A DNA stretch of 48,898 nucleotides from Proteobacteria bacterium UBA1844 (GCA_002338615.1 DDIS01000031.1:1-48898); one strand, 5' to 3'; shown: positions 1 to 8,557, counted from the first letter of the stretch. A program made the numbers and translations. Notes: generated from the sequence alone by a model not told the origin.

Positions 1-2
1 TC

Positions 3-377
3 ACTTTGCGCCGGAATATGCAGCAAGACTATTCAAAGTATTGCAAACTCACCCGAGAAGACCCGTTTGGCCGATTTTGGCACAACAATTACGGAACAGT
101 TTCTCTCAGAGCGGAAGCATGGGGGCGAGCTGAGACAAATCGTGAAGATGGCCCGCATCCGGGACTGCGTCTTTTCTGCAAATCAGGGGTTTTGAAGAAA
201 GTCCTGACGAAGTACGACAAGGAATTGTTGTTGCTCTTCGATCTGCAACGTTATGAGAAAGAGACCTATCGAAGCAGTGGGCGCTTTTCACATTCAATAG
301 GCGTGATTCGAATCGACAAGTCTCTGAACGTGGAATATTTCAAGGGCCGCGTGAACTACCCGAACAAGTCGGCTTGA
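3..377 (+). CDS. Unidentified protein, C-terminal part (runs off left edge)
   Basis: The frame is open from the first bases of the window to a TGA at 375-377, so only the 3' part of the gene is visible. The last 60 or so residues (KVLTKYDKELLLLFDLQRY, then a serine/arginine stretch and ...VEYFKGRV) look like real protein, whereas residues before about position 190 look less natural in this frame. Another frame is open over about 1-190 and reads plausibly there, so a frameshift may split the gene. I do not recognise the family. It lies convergent to the GGCT-fold gene, only 9 bp away, at the edge of the defence island, so it may be a piece of another accessory gene. Confidence 0.35.
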   Translation, partial: TLRRNMQQDYSKYCKLTREDPFGRFWHNNYGTVSLRAEAWGRAETNREDGPHPGLRLFCKSGVLKKVLTKYDKELLLLFDLQRYEKETYRSSGRFSHSIGVIRIDKSLNVEYFKGRVNYPNKSA

Positions 378-386
378 CAACTAACC

Positions 387-947
387 TTATTTATCGTTCG
401 CCGCCCAACCTAGCTTCGCCTCGATAGACCGCCGATATTCTGTATCAATCTGCGGCGGTGCGTTGCGGACATAGCGTTCCGCTTCATCGCGCGTACTCCC
501 GGTCAAGCTTGCCAGGTGCTCTACGATATCCTTGCTAGATGGGATCTGAACACTATCGTCTTTGAAGAATTTGTGCGGCAGGGCCGTCCATACGACGGCA
601 TCAATACCATGGCCCTTTGTCCAGGCAGGCAGATTGAGAATAGTTGACGGCGATTTTTCTTCTGCCGTCCATGGTCCGATGTGCTTCTTTTCGTTCTTTA
701 ATAGCACGCCCTCGCGCACGCGAAGCGCCGATCTCGCTTCTCCCGCGTCGCTTGCATCCAATATCGCCCACAGGCTGCGAACAGGGTTTGCAGACTCATC
801 AAGCACAAGCGTGATGCGGCCGTCATTAGACTTTCGCAGAGACTCGGCACGCACAAGTGGGCCGTCTTCAAACCAATGACGCTGAATTGGCAGCGTTCTT
901 GGGTCCCAAATGAGCGAGCCCCATCCCAGACAAGCGACAACACTCAA
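387..947 (-). CDS. GGCT-fold (gamma-glutamylcyclotransferase-like) protein
   Basis: A 186-residue protein whose N-terminus ACLGWGSLIWDPR is the glycine-rich signature of the gamma-glutamylcyclotransferase-like fold. The rest (two beta-rich blocks and a C-terminal helical tail) fits a one-domain GGCT-like protein of usual size. It starts at a TTG preceded by GGAGAAA. It is the last gene of a leftward operon, 34 bp after the stop of the PLD/SNF2 helicase, so co-transcription is likely. The family chemistry would be acting on gamma-glutamyl amines or peptides, but no substrate can be read here. Its partnership with nuclease and helicase genes suggests an accessory or regulatory role in defence, which is inference. 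Confidence 0.7.
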   Translation of the reverse strand: MSVVACLGWGSLIWDPRTLPIQRHWFEDGPLVRAESLRKSNDGRITLVLDESANPVRSLWAILDASDAGEARSALRVREGVLLKNEKKHIGPWTAEEKSPSTILNLPAWTKGHGIDAVVWTALPHKFFKDDSVQIPSSKDIVEHLASLTGSTRDEAERYVRNAPPQIDTEYRRSIEAKLGWAANDK

Positions 948-981
948 TTCATTTCTCCATCATTCCTCATTTTGTCGTCGG

Positions 982-3900
982 TCAAACGCCGATAATGCAT
1001 GCAGAAATTCGTTCGTCACTATTTCGTAGTTGGTCAACATCATCGAAGCATCGAGAAATTTCCGGCCAAAGATCGTTCTCTGCATCTATGACGTCCTTCC
1101 GAATGTCTTTTAGCAGCAGCGGCTTGCGTCGCCTAGCTTTCAGTCGCCGATACCAGATAGGTCGAATAATCTCCAACCACAAATTGGCGACTTCATCCCA
1201 ATCGGGTTTCAGCCCCGAACCGTCAGCGTCCAGCATCTCGAGAAGTTCACCGTATCGATCGAGCGCGATCTGATCACCGCGTTCTCCGGCTCGCACGCGA
1301 AACTTTCCCAGTACGATCCGCATTTCCTCAAGTGCGCGACGCTTCTTGCGTGGGAGGGTAGTTCGCTCAGCGCTGGAAAGTAGACTTACAAACGATTCCA
1401 GAACGGCGGCGGCTCGTTCGTCGAATTCACCACTCTCAGTTTCGTCATCGAGACGTGTCCTAATCTCTGCAACGATATTTGGCAGATCGCTGACTACCGC
1501 CGATTTCGCGTCCGGGAACAGTAACCATCTTGGGGCCTGGAAACTACCGCCGCGAAGACAGAAAAATGCCCACGGCTTTTTCGCCTTCACCACACTCACG
1601 CGAGCAGCAACCGTTGCCTTGACGGTCCGATACTCGTTGTAAATGCTTTTCTGTATCAGCGCCGAGTCGCCGTCTATCAGCTGGCGGACCGGATCGAACG
1701 CGTCCTGCAGAGCGTCCCAGTCATTGGCAGCGGTCCCGACCGATCTCGCTTCAGTTTCGGCAATCATCTCCTTCGCCGTGATTCGTGTTCGAGATCCTTT
1801 CTGCAGGCTTTCGGGCAGGGGCACGTTGGAGCCGAGCAACCGTTCGACAGTATCGAATCGGGCCACAAACTTTTCATCAGAGCCCAGGGCGAAGGCCGCG
1901 GCATCATCAGGCCACCAGACCTCGATATCTCGGTGTGGGCTGTCCATTCGATCAATACGGCCGACGCGCTGTTCCGCAATGCGGACAACGCTTGGCATAT
2001 CCAGATGTATCAGTACACGACCCTGCTGAAGATTCACCCCCTCCGCGAGGCTGTCCGAGCAAAGAGCGACCGCCGTACTTTCGGAGCCGAGTGCAAAGGC
2101 TTCCATGACCTTTGATCGCTCAGTTTCTTTGCTACCAGTCGCCATGAAAACATCGTGCTCTAGTCCAAGCGATTTCAGTCCTTTCTGAATATAGGCGAGT
2201 GTGATCGGGGATCGGTCGAATGCGATCACCAAGTCAGCCTCACGAGTCTTTTTGGCGATCAGGTTTACCTTTGCTTGCTCTCTCGCATCACTCATCTGGC
2301 GGACCAGTGCCGCAATTCGCTGATAGACATCAATATCCTCGCGGCAAGCGGCATCGTGGGCCTTCGTGTCCTTTAGCCAGGTTGGTAAGTCAACGGAGAG
2401 GTGGCACTTTGGCAGACGGCCGCTGAGGGTGTTCAGTCGCTCGACGACGTTGCCTGTATCGGATCCTTTGTCGAACGACGTAAGTTGGTACACCTTCGCC
2501 GCCGCGATTGTGCCAAGAATATGTTCGAGGAGCGCGGCGCGAGAACTCCGCAGGGCGCGCATGATCTGATAGTGCGCCAGTGTCCTGGCGATCTTCAGCC
2601 GGTGTTCGAGAAATTGTTCCTCACTTATCCCGGCATGAACGAGGTGTGGCGGCATCCGTAACGGCTTCTCAAAATAAGTGGCCGCATGCAATTCGCCGGC
2701 TAGATCGGATATTTTGGCGGCCAGCGCTTGATCTTCTGCGGGCTCGTTCAGTGCATAGGTGTGCGGCGCGTGGCGTGGATACCGGCAGGGCCGACCCATC
2801 TTGTCTTTGTACGCCGGTGGATCTCGATCGATCAGCGCGTTCAGCATAGCTTTGGTTCGACGCACCGTGAATTTCTGAATCTCGCGGCGCAATTCCTCCA
2901 GTTCCGCATCGGTGACGCGCACGGCACTCGGCGAGCGAAGCAACTTATCGAACCTTGCGAGCGTCTCGTCTTCGAGATTATCGGCGCCCAATAGATCAAT
3001 GATCGGCAGCAGATCCCGGATGCTGCGGTTAATCGGTGTGGCCGTAAAGATGACGACGTTATCGGCCATGTGCCGCATGAGGCTTTGGCTTCGATTCGAG
3101 GCCGTATTCAGAAAGTTGTGCGCCTCATCAATACACAGCAACTGGGTTCTGGACAGCCGATTGATCAGTCGATCGAACTTATCTCCCGCTCCCCGACTTA
3201 AAACGCCGTGCGAATAAACATCGAGTCCAACGTGGGCACCGTCGGATTCTCGCTGCCAAGAGCTCCTGACTGACATTGGGCATGCCATCACCGGGTTGTC
3301 CAAACGCATTCGCCCTGAGTCCAGCATCTGGCGGCGTATAGCGCGGATCAGATGCGCGCCAAGTAGAGTTTTTCCGGAGCCGGTCGCGTCGGCCACGAGG
3401 ACACTGCCCTGGCGCGATAATACGTAGAGAGCCTGTGCGATTCCTTGAGTCTGGGCCGGCCACAGGGGCATTGCATCCAGGTCGGCTGATGCACTAATAA
3501 AGGCTTGGGCCCAGTCGCCCTCGAGAAGCTCGGAACAAGCGCGGGCCAGTGCTTCCTGCCAGGTAACGAAGCGAAGCAGCTCGCCCAGGAGTGCTTTCAG
3601 CCCGTCGGTGTAGTCCTGTCCCGACCGCCAGAAATTCTCAGCGATTGTTGACAGTTCGCGATACCGCTTCGACTCTCGGTCCCTGGCGAATCGGGCGTTG
3701 GCCTCCAGCTGACGAGCGAGTCCATTCTGAGTGAAGTTGCTCGAACCCAAGGTCGCCGCTTCATCCGCAACGTAGATTTTCGCATGCAAAGGGCGCGCAG
3801 AATCGGCAATCACCTTGGCGTGGATGGTTCCGGCGTCCAGCTTCTGCAAGCATTCGAGAATCGCGCCGCAGGTAAGCACCGATATCCCGTTCGCAATCCA

Positions 3901-3984
3901 GTGGTCACGAATCTGTCGGGGAAGGCCGCCTTTGCGTACGGGGTGATGGGTCTTGCTCGTTGGATAAGGCTCGTTGCCGAACAA
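982..3984 (-). CDS. PLD-nuclease / SNF2-type helicase fusion, likely anti-phage
   Basis: A ~1000-residue ATP-dependent helicase/translocase with an N-terminal phospholipase D-type nuclease domain. The HKD motif is at residues 67-74 (HAKIYVAD) followed by GSSN. Then come a Walker A (ATGSGKT, about 200-206), a DEAH box (286-289), motif III (FTATP) and, in the C-terminal RecA lobe, AEGVNLQQ and QRVGRIDR, as in SF2/SNF2 enzymes. The TTG at 3984 is only the first possible common start codon. The same frame stays open to a stop at 4246-4248, and the ~85 codons between look coding (DLAASKSVLIVTGY, IGTDVRLLFGNEP fit the PLD fold). They contain no ATG, GTG or TTG, so either a rare start is used or the 5' end is frameshifted. 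It lies between an HNH nuclease gene and a GGCT-fold gene on the same strand. Confidence 0.85.
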   Translation of the reverse strand: MFGNEPYPTSKTHHPVRKGGLPRQIRDHWIANGISVLTCGAILECLQKLDAGTIHAKVIADSARPLHAKIYVADEAATLGSSNFTQNGLARQLEANARFARDRESKRYRELSTIAENFWRSGQDYTDGLKALLGELLRFVTWQEALARACSELLEGDWAQAFISASADLDAMPLWPAQTQGIAQALYVLSRQGSVLVADATGSGKTLLGAHLIRAIRRQMLDSGRMRLDNPVMACPMSVRSSWQRESDGAHVGLDVYSHGVLSRGAGDKFDRLINRLSRTQLLCIDEAHNFLNTASNRSQSLMRHMADNVVIFTATPINRSIRDLLPIIDLLGADNLEDETLARFDKLLRSPSAVRVTDAELEELRREIQKFTVRRTKAMLNALIDRDPPAYKDKMGRPCRYPRHAPHTYALNEPAEDQALAAKISDLAGELHAATYFEKPLRMPPHLVHAGISEEQFLEHRLKIARTLAHYQIMRALRSSRAALLEHILGTIAAAKVYQLTSFDKGSDTGNVVERLNTLSGRLPKCHLSVDLPTWLKDTKAHDAACREDIDVYQRIAALVRQMSDAREQAKVNLIAKKTREADLVIAFDRSPITLAYIQKGLKSLGLEHDVFMATGSKETERSKVMEAFALGSESTAVALCSDSLAEGVNLQQGRVLIHLDMPSVVRIAEQRVGRIDRMDSPHRDIEVWWPDDAAAFALGSDEKFVARFDTVERLLGSNVPLPESLQKGSRTRITAKEMIAETEARSVGTAANDWDALQDAFDPVRQLIDGDSALIQKSIYNEYRTVKATVAARVSVVKAKKPWAFFCLRGGSFQAPRWLLFPDAKSAVVSDLPNIVAEIRTRLDDETESGEFDERAAAVLESFVSLLSSAERTTLPRKKRRALEEMRIVLGKFRVRAGERGDQIALDRYGELLEMLDADGSGLKPDWDEVANLWLEIIRPIWYRRLKARRRKPLLLKDIRKDVIDAENDLWPEISRCFDDVDQLRNSDERISACIIGV

Positions 3985-4284
3985 GAGTCGGACATCGGTT
4001 CCGATTTCGGTCCTGCCGATGAAGCGAATCAGTTCATCAAGTGATGTGTAGCCCGTAACGATGAGAACCGACTTGCTTGCTGCGAGATCCGCCTCGAGCG
4101 TATCCCGGACTTTTCTTCCGGCCGCATTGATCGGGAACCGATCAGCATCAGGCCAATCGTTCGCCGGCAGCCTGTCGTCGAGATTGTCGGACGACGAAAA
4201 TAGGTCAAAAGTCGAAATTGCCCTGTCCTTAAGAACTCCAAATGCCTAGACATTTTTACCATAGTATCGAATGGCCGAACGTGA

Positions 4285-5190
4285 TCAGGATAGCGCTTTG
4301 TCGGCGAAAAGCTCATAGCGGGTGCGAAGCCTCTCAGGATCCGGACGTTCCTTGGCGCTTCGAGGAACAATCAGTTTTGCATCATTTATTGACTGTAAGC
4401 CTGCTTTCAACATTGGCCCGTCATTCTCCTGCATGATTGCAGGGCGTACGACAATTCGATAGTCGGGTTTGATACCGAAGTAGTTTCGGTCGAAAGCCGC
4501 GTGGTGAATCTTGCAAAGTGACAGGCCGTTGCTGACCACCGGCTCACCTCGGTCATCAGAATCAGGCGTAATGTGAGCCGCATCGAGGAGGTCCGCATGC
4601 TTGAGGTGGCAGATGGAACACTGCGTACGATACGCTCGAAGAACACGGTCGCGGAAGCTTCGCTGATGCATGCGCTGACGGACTAGCCGTGTGACATACT
4701 GTCTCCTTACAGTGTCATCGGTGTCGTCGCGCTCATAGCGCAACTGCATCACGTCGTCGGCCGCGACGGTGAACATTAACTTTCCCGGATCGTCGCCGAC
4801 GATGAAAACTGGATAGATCGCCAGATACTGACCAGGCACCGTGCCGTAAAAATAGATGAGGGGAATGCGCTCCTGCATTGCGTCTCGCAACCGTCGATTT
4901 TCATGATGATCGGGATCAGTACCGCGATAACTGTAAAGCAGGTAATTACCGCTGGGGTCGAATGAGTCGGTGTAGGGCCCCTTCGTGGTGGTCGTTATCG
5001 AAAGCGGGAAGTACTGGATCTGGTTCGGCTTGAAGATCCCCTGAGGGCCGACCAGCTTCACATGGCCTCCGTCATACGGGAATCCATGCGCCAACAGGTC
5101 GCGTGAGAAAGTCTCATCCCCACGCAGCGCCTGTTCTTGAAGCCACCCGAAAGCCGCCTTTCGGCAATTGGCACTTCGCTCGTCTTCCAC
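4285..5190 (-). CDS. HNH restriction-type endonuclease
   Basis: A 301-residue protein with an N-terminal recognition-type domain (residues ~20-150, including QGIFKPNQI and LLYSYRGTDP) and a C-terminal HNH nuclease (about 190-240). The nuclease shows the CSIC ... LLDAAHITPDSD ... NGLSLCKIHHAAFD pattern, with the His, Asn and His of the beta-beta-alpha-metal fold and two CxxC-like zinc pairs. The layout matches putative restriction endonucleases of the COG3440 kind, which cut incoming, often modified, DNA. It starts at a GTG with AGAGGA nine bases upstream. It is the first gene of the leftward operon, with ~40 bp or less to the helicase coding frame. No methyltransferase is nearby, so if it restricts DNA it probably reads modification or needs the helicase to license it. 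Confidence 0.8.
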   Translation of the reverse strand: MEDERSANCRKAAFGWLQEQALRGDETFSRDLLAHGFPYDGGHVKLVGPQGIFKPNQIQYFPLSITTTTKGPYTDSFDPSGNYLLYSYRGTDPDHHENRRLRDAMQERIPLIYFYGTVPGQYLAIYPVFIVGDDPGKLMFTVAADDVMQLRYERDDTDDTVRRQYVTRLVRQRMHQRSFRDRVLRAYRTQCSICHLKHADLLDAAHITPDSDDRGEPVVSNGLSLCKIHHAAFDRNYFGIKPDYRIVVRPAIMQENDGPMLKAGLQSINDAKLIVPRSAKERPDPERLRTRYELFADKALS

Positions 5191-5278
5191 GTCTGTAGTC
5201 CTCTTGGTGTGTTGGAGAGCTTACCAGGCGAAACTCAGGGCTATAGATGTGCTGCATGAACTGGCGCTGCTTTTCCCC

Positions 5279-5391
5279 GCATAGCGCCGCAAATTGGGCA
5301 ACGTACGCCCTGGTAGCTAGTTGATAAATAACAAAAAACTCATTAACTTAGCGTTCTTAAAAGCCTCGTCGGCTGCTGTGATTTCCTAAAG
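5279..5391 (+). repeat. Attachment-site-like repeat, copy 1 (degenerate)
   Basis: This lies in the 345-bp gap between the HNH gene and the nucleotidyltransferase gene. It aligns with the copies at 8575-8732 and 13247-13396: GCAAATTG.GCAACG.ACGCCC.GGTA, then GTTGA.A.A, AACTTA and a trailing GTCGG. Its tRNA-like tail is badly decayed. It marks the boundary between island modules A and B. The remaining part of the gap (5392-5475) is AT-rich and probably carries the promoters of the two diverging operons. Confidence 0.55.
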
Positions 5392-5476
5392 ACACAGGTC
5401 GAATAAGGGGCTTACGTCGGCTTTGGTTGTGAATAATTACGTCGCGCGAGAGATTTCCGCAAAACCACGAAGCCGG

Positions 5477-5521
5477 TTGCGCGCGTTCTCAAATCCGCTA
5501 CAATTGTAGCGAGTTTGAGAA
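5477..5521 (+). promoter_or_regulatory. Promoter with 36-bp palindromic operator of the MNT-HEPN operon
   Basis: An almost perfect inverted repeat spans 5486-5521: left arm TTCTCAAATCCGCTACAA, right arm (read on the other strand) TTCTCAAACTCGCTACAA, with 16 of 18 positions identical. It overlaps a good -10 box TACAAT (5499-5504) with TTGCGC 16 bp upstream as -35. Binding by the winged-helix domain of the next gene would block RNA polymerase, so autorepression is the natural reading. A damaged copy of the same element is at 21908-21943. The palindrome also covers the TTG at 5515, which argues for translation from the ATG at 5536. Confidence 0.8.
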
Positions 5522-5535
5522 CGCGTGTGACCCCA

Positions 5536-6129
5536 ATGCCCAAGCACCCAATTGAGTTCATGTTCAGCCCGTACCGGCGCCAAGTGCTGGCAGCCCTGTT
5601 TCTGTGTCCGGATGAAAAGTTTCATGTTCGTGAACTCGAGCGAATCACCGGTATTTCTGCCGGCTCTATCCATCGGGAACTCAGGGCGATGGCCGAATCA
5701 GGACTGTTGGTACGTCAAAAGAGCGGAAATCAAGTTTTCTACAACGCGAATCCCGACAGTCCAATATACGAGGAACTTGCGGCGATATTTCGCAAGACGA
5801 TGGGGTTGTCATCTCTTCTCCAAGAAGCTCTCTCAGATCTCGACAACAATATCGACGCGGCGTTTGTCTTCGGATCAATGGCAAGCGGCCGCCAAACCTC
5901 AGGCAGCGACTTGGACATTTGCGTGCTGGGTGATGTATCACTATTCGACGTTGTTCATGCGCTGTCTTCAGTTCAGGAAAAGTTGCGGCGCGAGATTAAC
6001 CCGGTCGTAATGACCACAACAAAGTTCGCGGCATTGGCCAAGAAGAAAGATCGCTTTGTAACTCGTGTATTAAGCGAGCCGACGATTTTCATAAAGGCGA
6101 GTAAAAATGAGCTTGCAAAACTTATCTAA
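5536..6129 (+). CDS. Winged-helix / MNT-type nucleotidyltransferase (antitoxin-like)
   Basis: A 197-residue protein counted from the ATG at 5536. Residues ~10-70 form a winged helix-turn-helix (HVRELERITGISAGSIHREL). Residues ~95-150 form a minimal nucleotidyltransferase with the GS-x10-DxD pattern (FGSMASGRQ ... SDLDICVLG). In known HEPN-MNT systems the MNT protein adds AMP to and silences the HEPN RNase. Here the fused HTH also suggests that it represses the operon through the overlapping palindrome. The 3' end overlaps the HEPN gene by 23 bp, so expression is coupled. An alternative TTG start at 5515 would add seven residues but lies inside the operator. A second copy lacking the HTH is at 21959-22399. 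Confidence 0.85.
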   Translation: MPKHPIEFMFSPYRRQVLAALFLCPDEKFHVRELERITGISAGSIHRELRAMAESGLLVRQKSGNQVFYNANPDSPIYEELAAIFRKTMGLSSLLQEALSDLDNNIDAAFVFGSMASGRQTSGSDLDICVLGDVSLFDVVHALSSVQEKLRREINPVVMTTTKFAALAKKKDRFVTRVLSEPTIFIKASKNELAKLI

Positions 6130-6550
6130 GATTGGGCAACTAGAAGAGCACAATACAAATGCGGCGCAGGTTCGCCAAATGCTCGAATCGGCTGGGCGAT
6201 GCATTGTTGATGCAAAGCAAACGTCGATTAGTCCTGAGACTCGACTTGATGCTGCGTACAGGGCAATCACCCAGCTCAGCTTGGTCGCGCTATGGGCCAA
6301 CGGGTTTCGACCAACCAAGAGCAAGCCCGGACATCATCAGACGATGATCCAGTCGCTCGTACATACAGTCGGACTTGATCGGAATCACATGATTTTGCTT
6401 GATACGTTTCGCGTCAAGCGCAACGCGATTGACTATACTGGCAACGACGTTGATCAAGCCTCGGTTGACGAATGTATTTTGGCGGCCGAGCATCTTATGA
6501 CTTGGGTCACGGCGTGGATTTCGGACAACAAGCCGGACCTCACGACGTGA
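6107..6550 (+). CDS. HEPN-domain protein, partner of the MNT nucleotidyltransferase
   Basis: A 147-residue all-helical protein of HEPN size, starting inside the last codons of the nucleotidyltransferase gene, as toxin-antitoxin pairs often do. The C-terminal helix carries RVKRNAIDYTG where HEPN RNases normally have R-x4-6-H. Here a tyrosine takes the histidine position, so the canonical RNase centre is not complete. It could therefore be a non-canonical RNase, a binding partner only, or a member of a HEPN branch using another residue. The pairing, overlap and size support a toxin/antitoxin-like or defence module with the upstream gene. The damaged copy at 22377-22820 reads RNAIDC at the same site. 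Confidence 0.75.
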   Translation: MSLQNLSKIGQLEEHNTNAAQVRQMLESAGRCIVDAKQTSISPETRLDAAYRAITQLSLVALWANGFRPTKSKPGHHQTMIQSLVHTVGLDRNHMILLDTFRVKRNAIDYTGNDVDQASVDECILAAEHLMTWVTAWISDNKPDLTT

Positions 6551-6677
6551 ATGTGACACCAAACGACAGCATTGCGAATCGAAACCACCATGCCCGGAAT
6601 AGGTCCTGGCTTAAGGAAGCGCGTCCGGAGCGTCTGTTTGTGAACAAGTAGGAACAGAGGAAAGGAATGCAATCACC

Positions 6678-8459
6678 GTGGGCATATTATCTGGCGATCC
6701 ACTGACACAGCTTTCGTTCTCCTTGTATGAAAACAAGGGTGTCTTTGCGTTACTGCTGGGGTCCGGTATCTCGCGCGCTGCTGACATACCGACCGGTTGG
6801 GAGATAACCCTTGATCTCATTCGCCGAGTTGCAAAGGCGCAAGGCGTCGAAGACCAACCAGATTGGGCAGCATGGTATAGAGAGCTGGCAGGCGAGGAGC
6901 CAAACTATTCAGCGCTGCTCGAAGAGCTTGCATCTTCACCGGGCGAGCGGCGTTCTATATTGCATAGCTATATCGAACCAACACCAGAGGAGCAGGAGGA
7001 AGGAAAGAAAACACCAACAGAGGCGCATCAAGCGATTGCAGAATTGGTGAGCGACGGATACGTGCGCGTGATCGTAACTACGAATTTCGACCGCCTGCTG
7101 GAGAACGCACTGCGCGAGGCCGGAGTAGAACCGACGATAATCGCGTCTGCGGACACCCTTGCCGGCGCCGAACCTTTCAGTCATTCGAGTTGCTACATTC
7201 TGAAATTGCACGGCGATTACAAGGACGCGCGGATTCTGAATACCGAGGAGGAACTCCGCGGCTATCCAGCAGAATACGACACACTGCTCGACCGCCTTTT
7301 TGACGAGCACGGGCTCGTCGTCGCAGGCTGGTCAGGTGAATGGGATCATGCGCTCCGTACGGCGTTGCTACGCGCGCCCAATCGCCGTTATCCGGTGTAC
7401 TGGGCGGCACGCGGGGACCTAACTGATGGCGCTAAGGAGATTATCAGCCACCGGCAGGCGCGCATGGTATCAATCAAGGACGCGGACAGCTTTCTGTCCG
7501 GTGTCCTGCAGCGTGTAAAGACTTTGGCGCAGACACACCGGCAAAGTCCGATCAGTACCGAGCTACTGATCAATAGCACCAAGCGCTATCTGGGCAAGGC
7601 CGAATACCGGATTCGTCTGGACGAACTTTTCGAGGCGGAGACAAACCGGTTGTTGTCAGCCCTGTCCGAAGGCGATTTTTCCGTCCAGGGTGGATTTAGT
7701 GGCGAAGAGTTTAGGTCGCGCGTGGGTAAATACGAAGCATTTACCGAGCCCCTCGCCAAAATGGCAGGTGTCGTCGGCAGATGGGGCGGTCAGACCGAGG
7801 ATCCCATGATAATTGATGTGTTGCGCACCATTTACGCTAAGTGCGCCGAACCCGGTGGTGGTACCGTTTTCTGGCTTAACTTGCGTACCTATCCGGTCGT
7901 CCTGTTGTTCACCGCGTACGGAATTGGTCTGACGCGTGCCAGTCGGTGGAAAGCGTTGCACGACCTTCTTTCGGAACAAATCACGACCGAATCCGGCTCT
8001 CCCACCCGTGTGGTTGATGACCTTTTTCTATGGGCGTGGCAGGGCGCAGACAATCAAGCCTGGCAGAACCTCAAAGGCTTTGATCGTCGGAAAACGGCCC
8101 TAAGTGACCATCTATTTGAGCTGTTCTCGGATTGGGCGAGGAGCTTTGTCGGTGTAGTTCCCGACTTTGCTCTGCTTTACGAGCGGCTCGAAGTGCTTTC
8201 ATCGCTCGTTTTCTTGGAACGCGTGGATCTGGAGGAGCTTCGGGAGTCCGTAGCAACGCAGGATGTACACCGACATCAATGGATGCCTGTTGGCCGAACC
8301 AGCTGGAATAGAAAGACTAATGTCCAGTTGATCGCAGAAATCGGCGATTCTAAGCTCACGAGCAAGTTAATAGATGCTGGATTTGCGAAAGGCAGTGAGG
8401 AGTTTCTTCAGCTATCCATCCAGAATTTTCAGCGCATCTCTGCGCGCATCGGATGGTAA
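6678..8459 (+). CDS. SIR2-domain anti-phage-type protein
   Basis: A 593-residue protein with an N-terminal SIR2-like Rossmann domain (about residues 20-280): LLLGSGISRAADIPTG (nucleotide-binding GSG at 28-30), TTNFDRLLE (134-142) and KLHGD with the likely catalytic His178. Members of this family in defence loci deplete NAD+ when phage is sensed. The C-terminal ~300 residues are helical with no motif I recognise and probably sense the trigger. It starts at a GTG with AGAGGAAAGGA about 10 bases upstream, 127 bp after the HEPN gene, so it may have its own promoter. It appears to be a single-gene system, although cooperation with the MNT-HEPN pair cannot be excluded. Confidence 0.8.
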   Translation: MGILSGDPLTQLSFSLYENKGVFALLLGSGISRAADIPTGWEITLDLIRRVAKAQGVEDQPDWAAWYRELAGEEPNYSALLEELASSPGERRSILHSYIEPTPEEQEEGKKTPTEAHQAIAELVSDGYVRVIVTTNFDRLLENALREAGVEPTIIASADTLAGAEPFSHSSCYILKLHGDYKDARILNTEEELRGYPAEYDTLLDRLFDEHGLVVAGWSGEWDHALRTALLRAPNRRYPVYWAARGDLTDGAKEIISHRQARMVSIKDADSFLSGVLQRVKTLAQTHRQSPISTELLINSTKRYLGKAEYRIRLDELFEAETNRLLSALSEGDFSVQGGFSGEEFRSRVGKYEAFTEPLAKMAGVVGRWGGQTEDPMIIDVLRTIYAKCAEPGGGTVFWLNLRTYPVVLLFTAYGIGLTRASRWKALHDLLSEQITTESGSPTRVVDDLFLWAWQGADNQAWQNLKGFDRRKTALSDHLFELFSDWARSFVGVVPDFALLYERLEVLSSLVFLERVDLEELRESVATQDVHRHQWMPVGRTSWNRKTNVQLIAEIGDSKLTSKLIDAGFAKGSEEFLQLSIQNFQRISARIGW

Positions 8460-8510
8460 ATGATGGGGCACATCAAATGCACGAGCGGCGAATAAGAAGA
8501 ACCGAAGCGA

Positions 8511-8557
8511 TCGGATTCGAAGTTTTATCCAACACGTAGTGAGTCATAAGAATCCGA
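8511..8557 (+). terminator. Inverted repeat after the SIR2 gene
   Basis: TCGGATTC (8511-8518) pairs with GAATCCGA (8550-8557) across a 31-base loop, 52 bp after the SIR2 stop. There is no T-tract, so a role as intrinsic terminator is weak; it could be a REP-like or att-arm structure. Confidence 0.25.
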
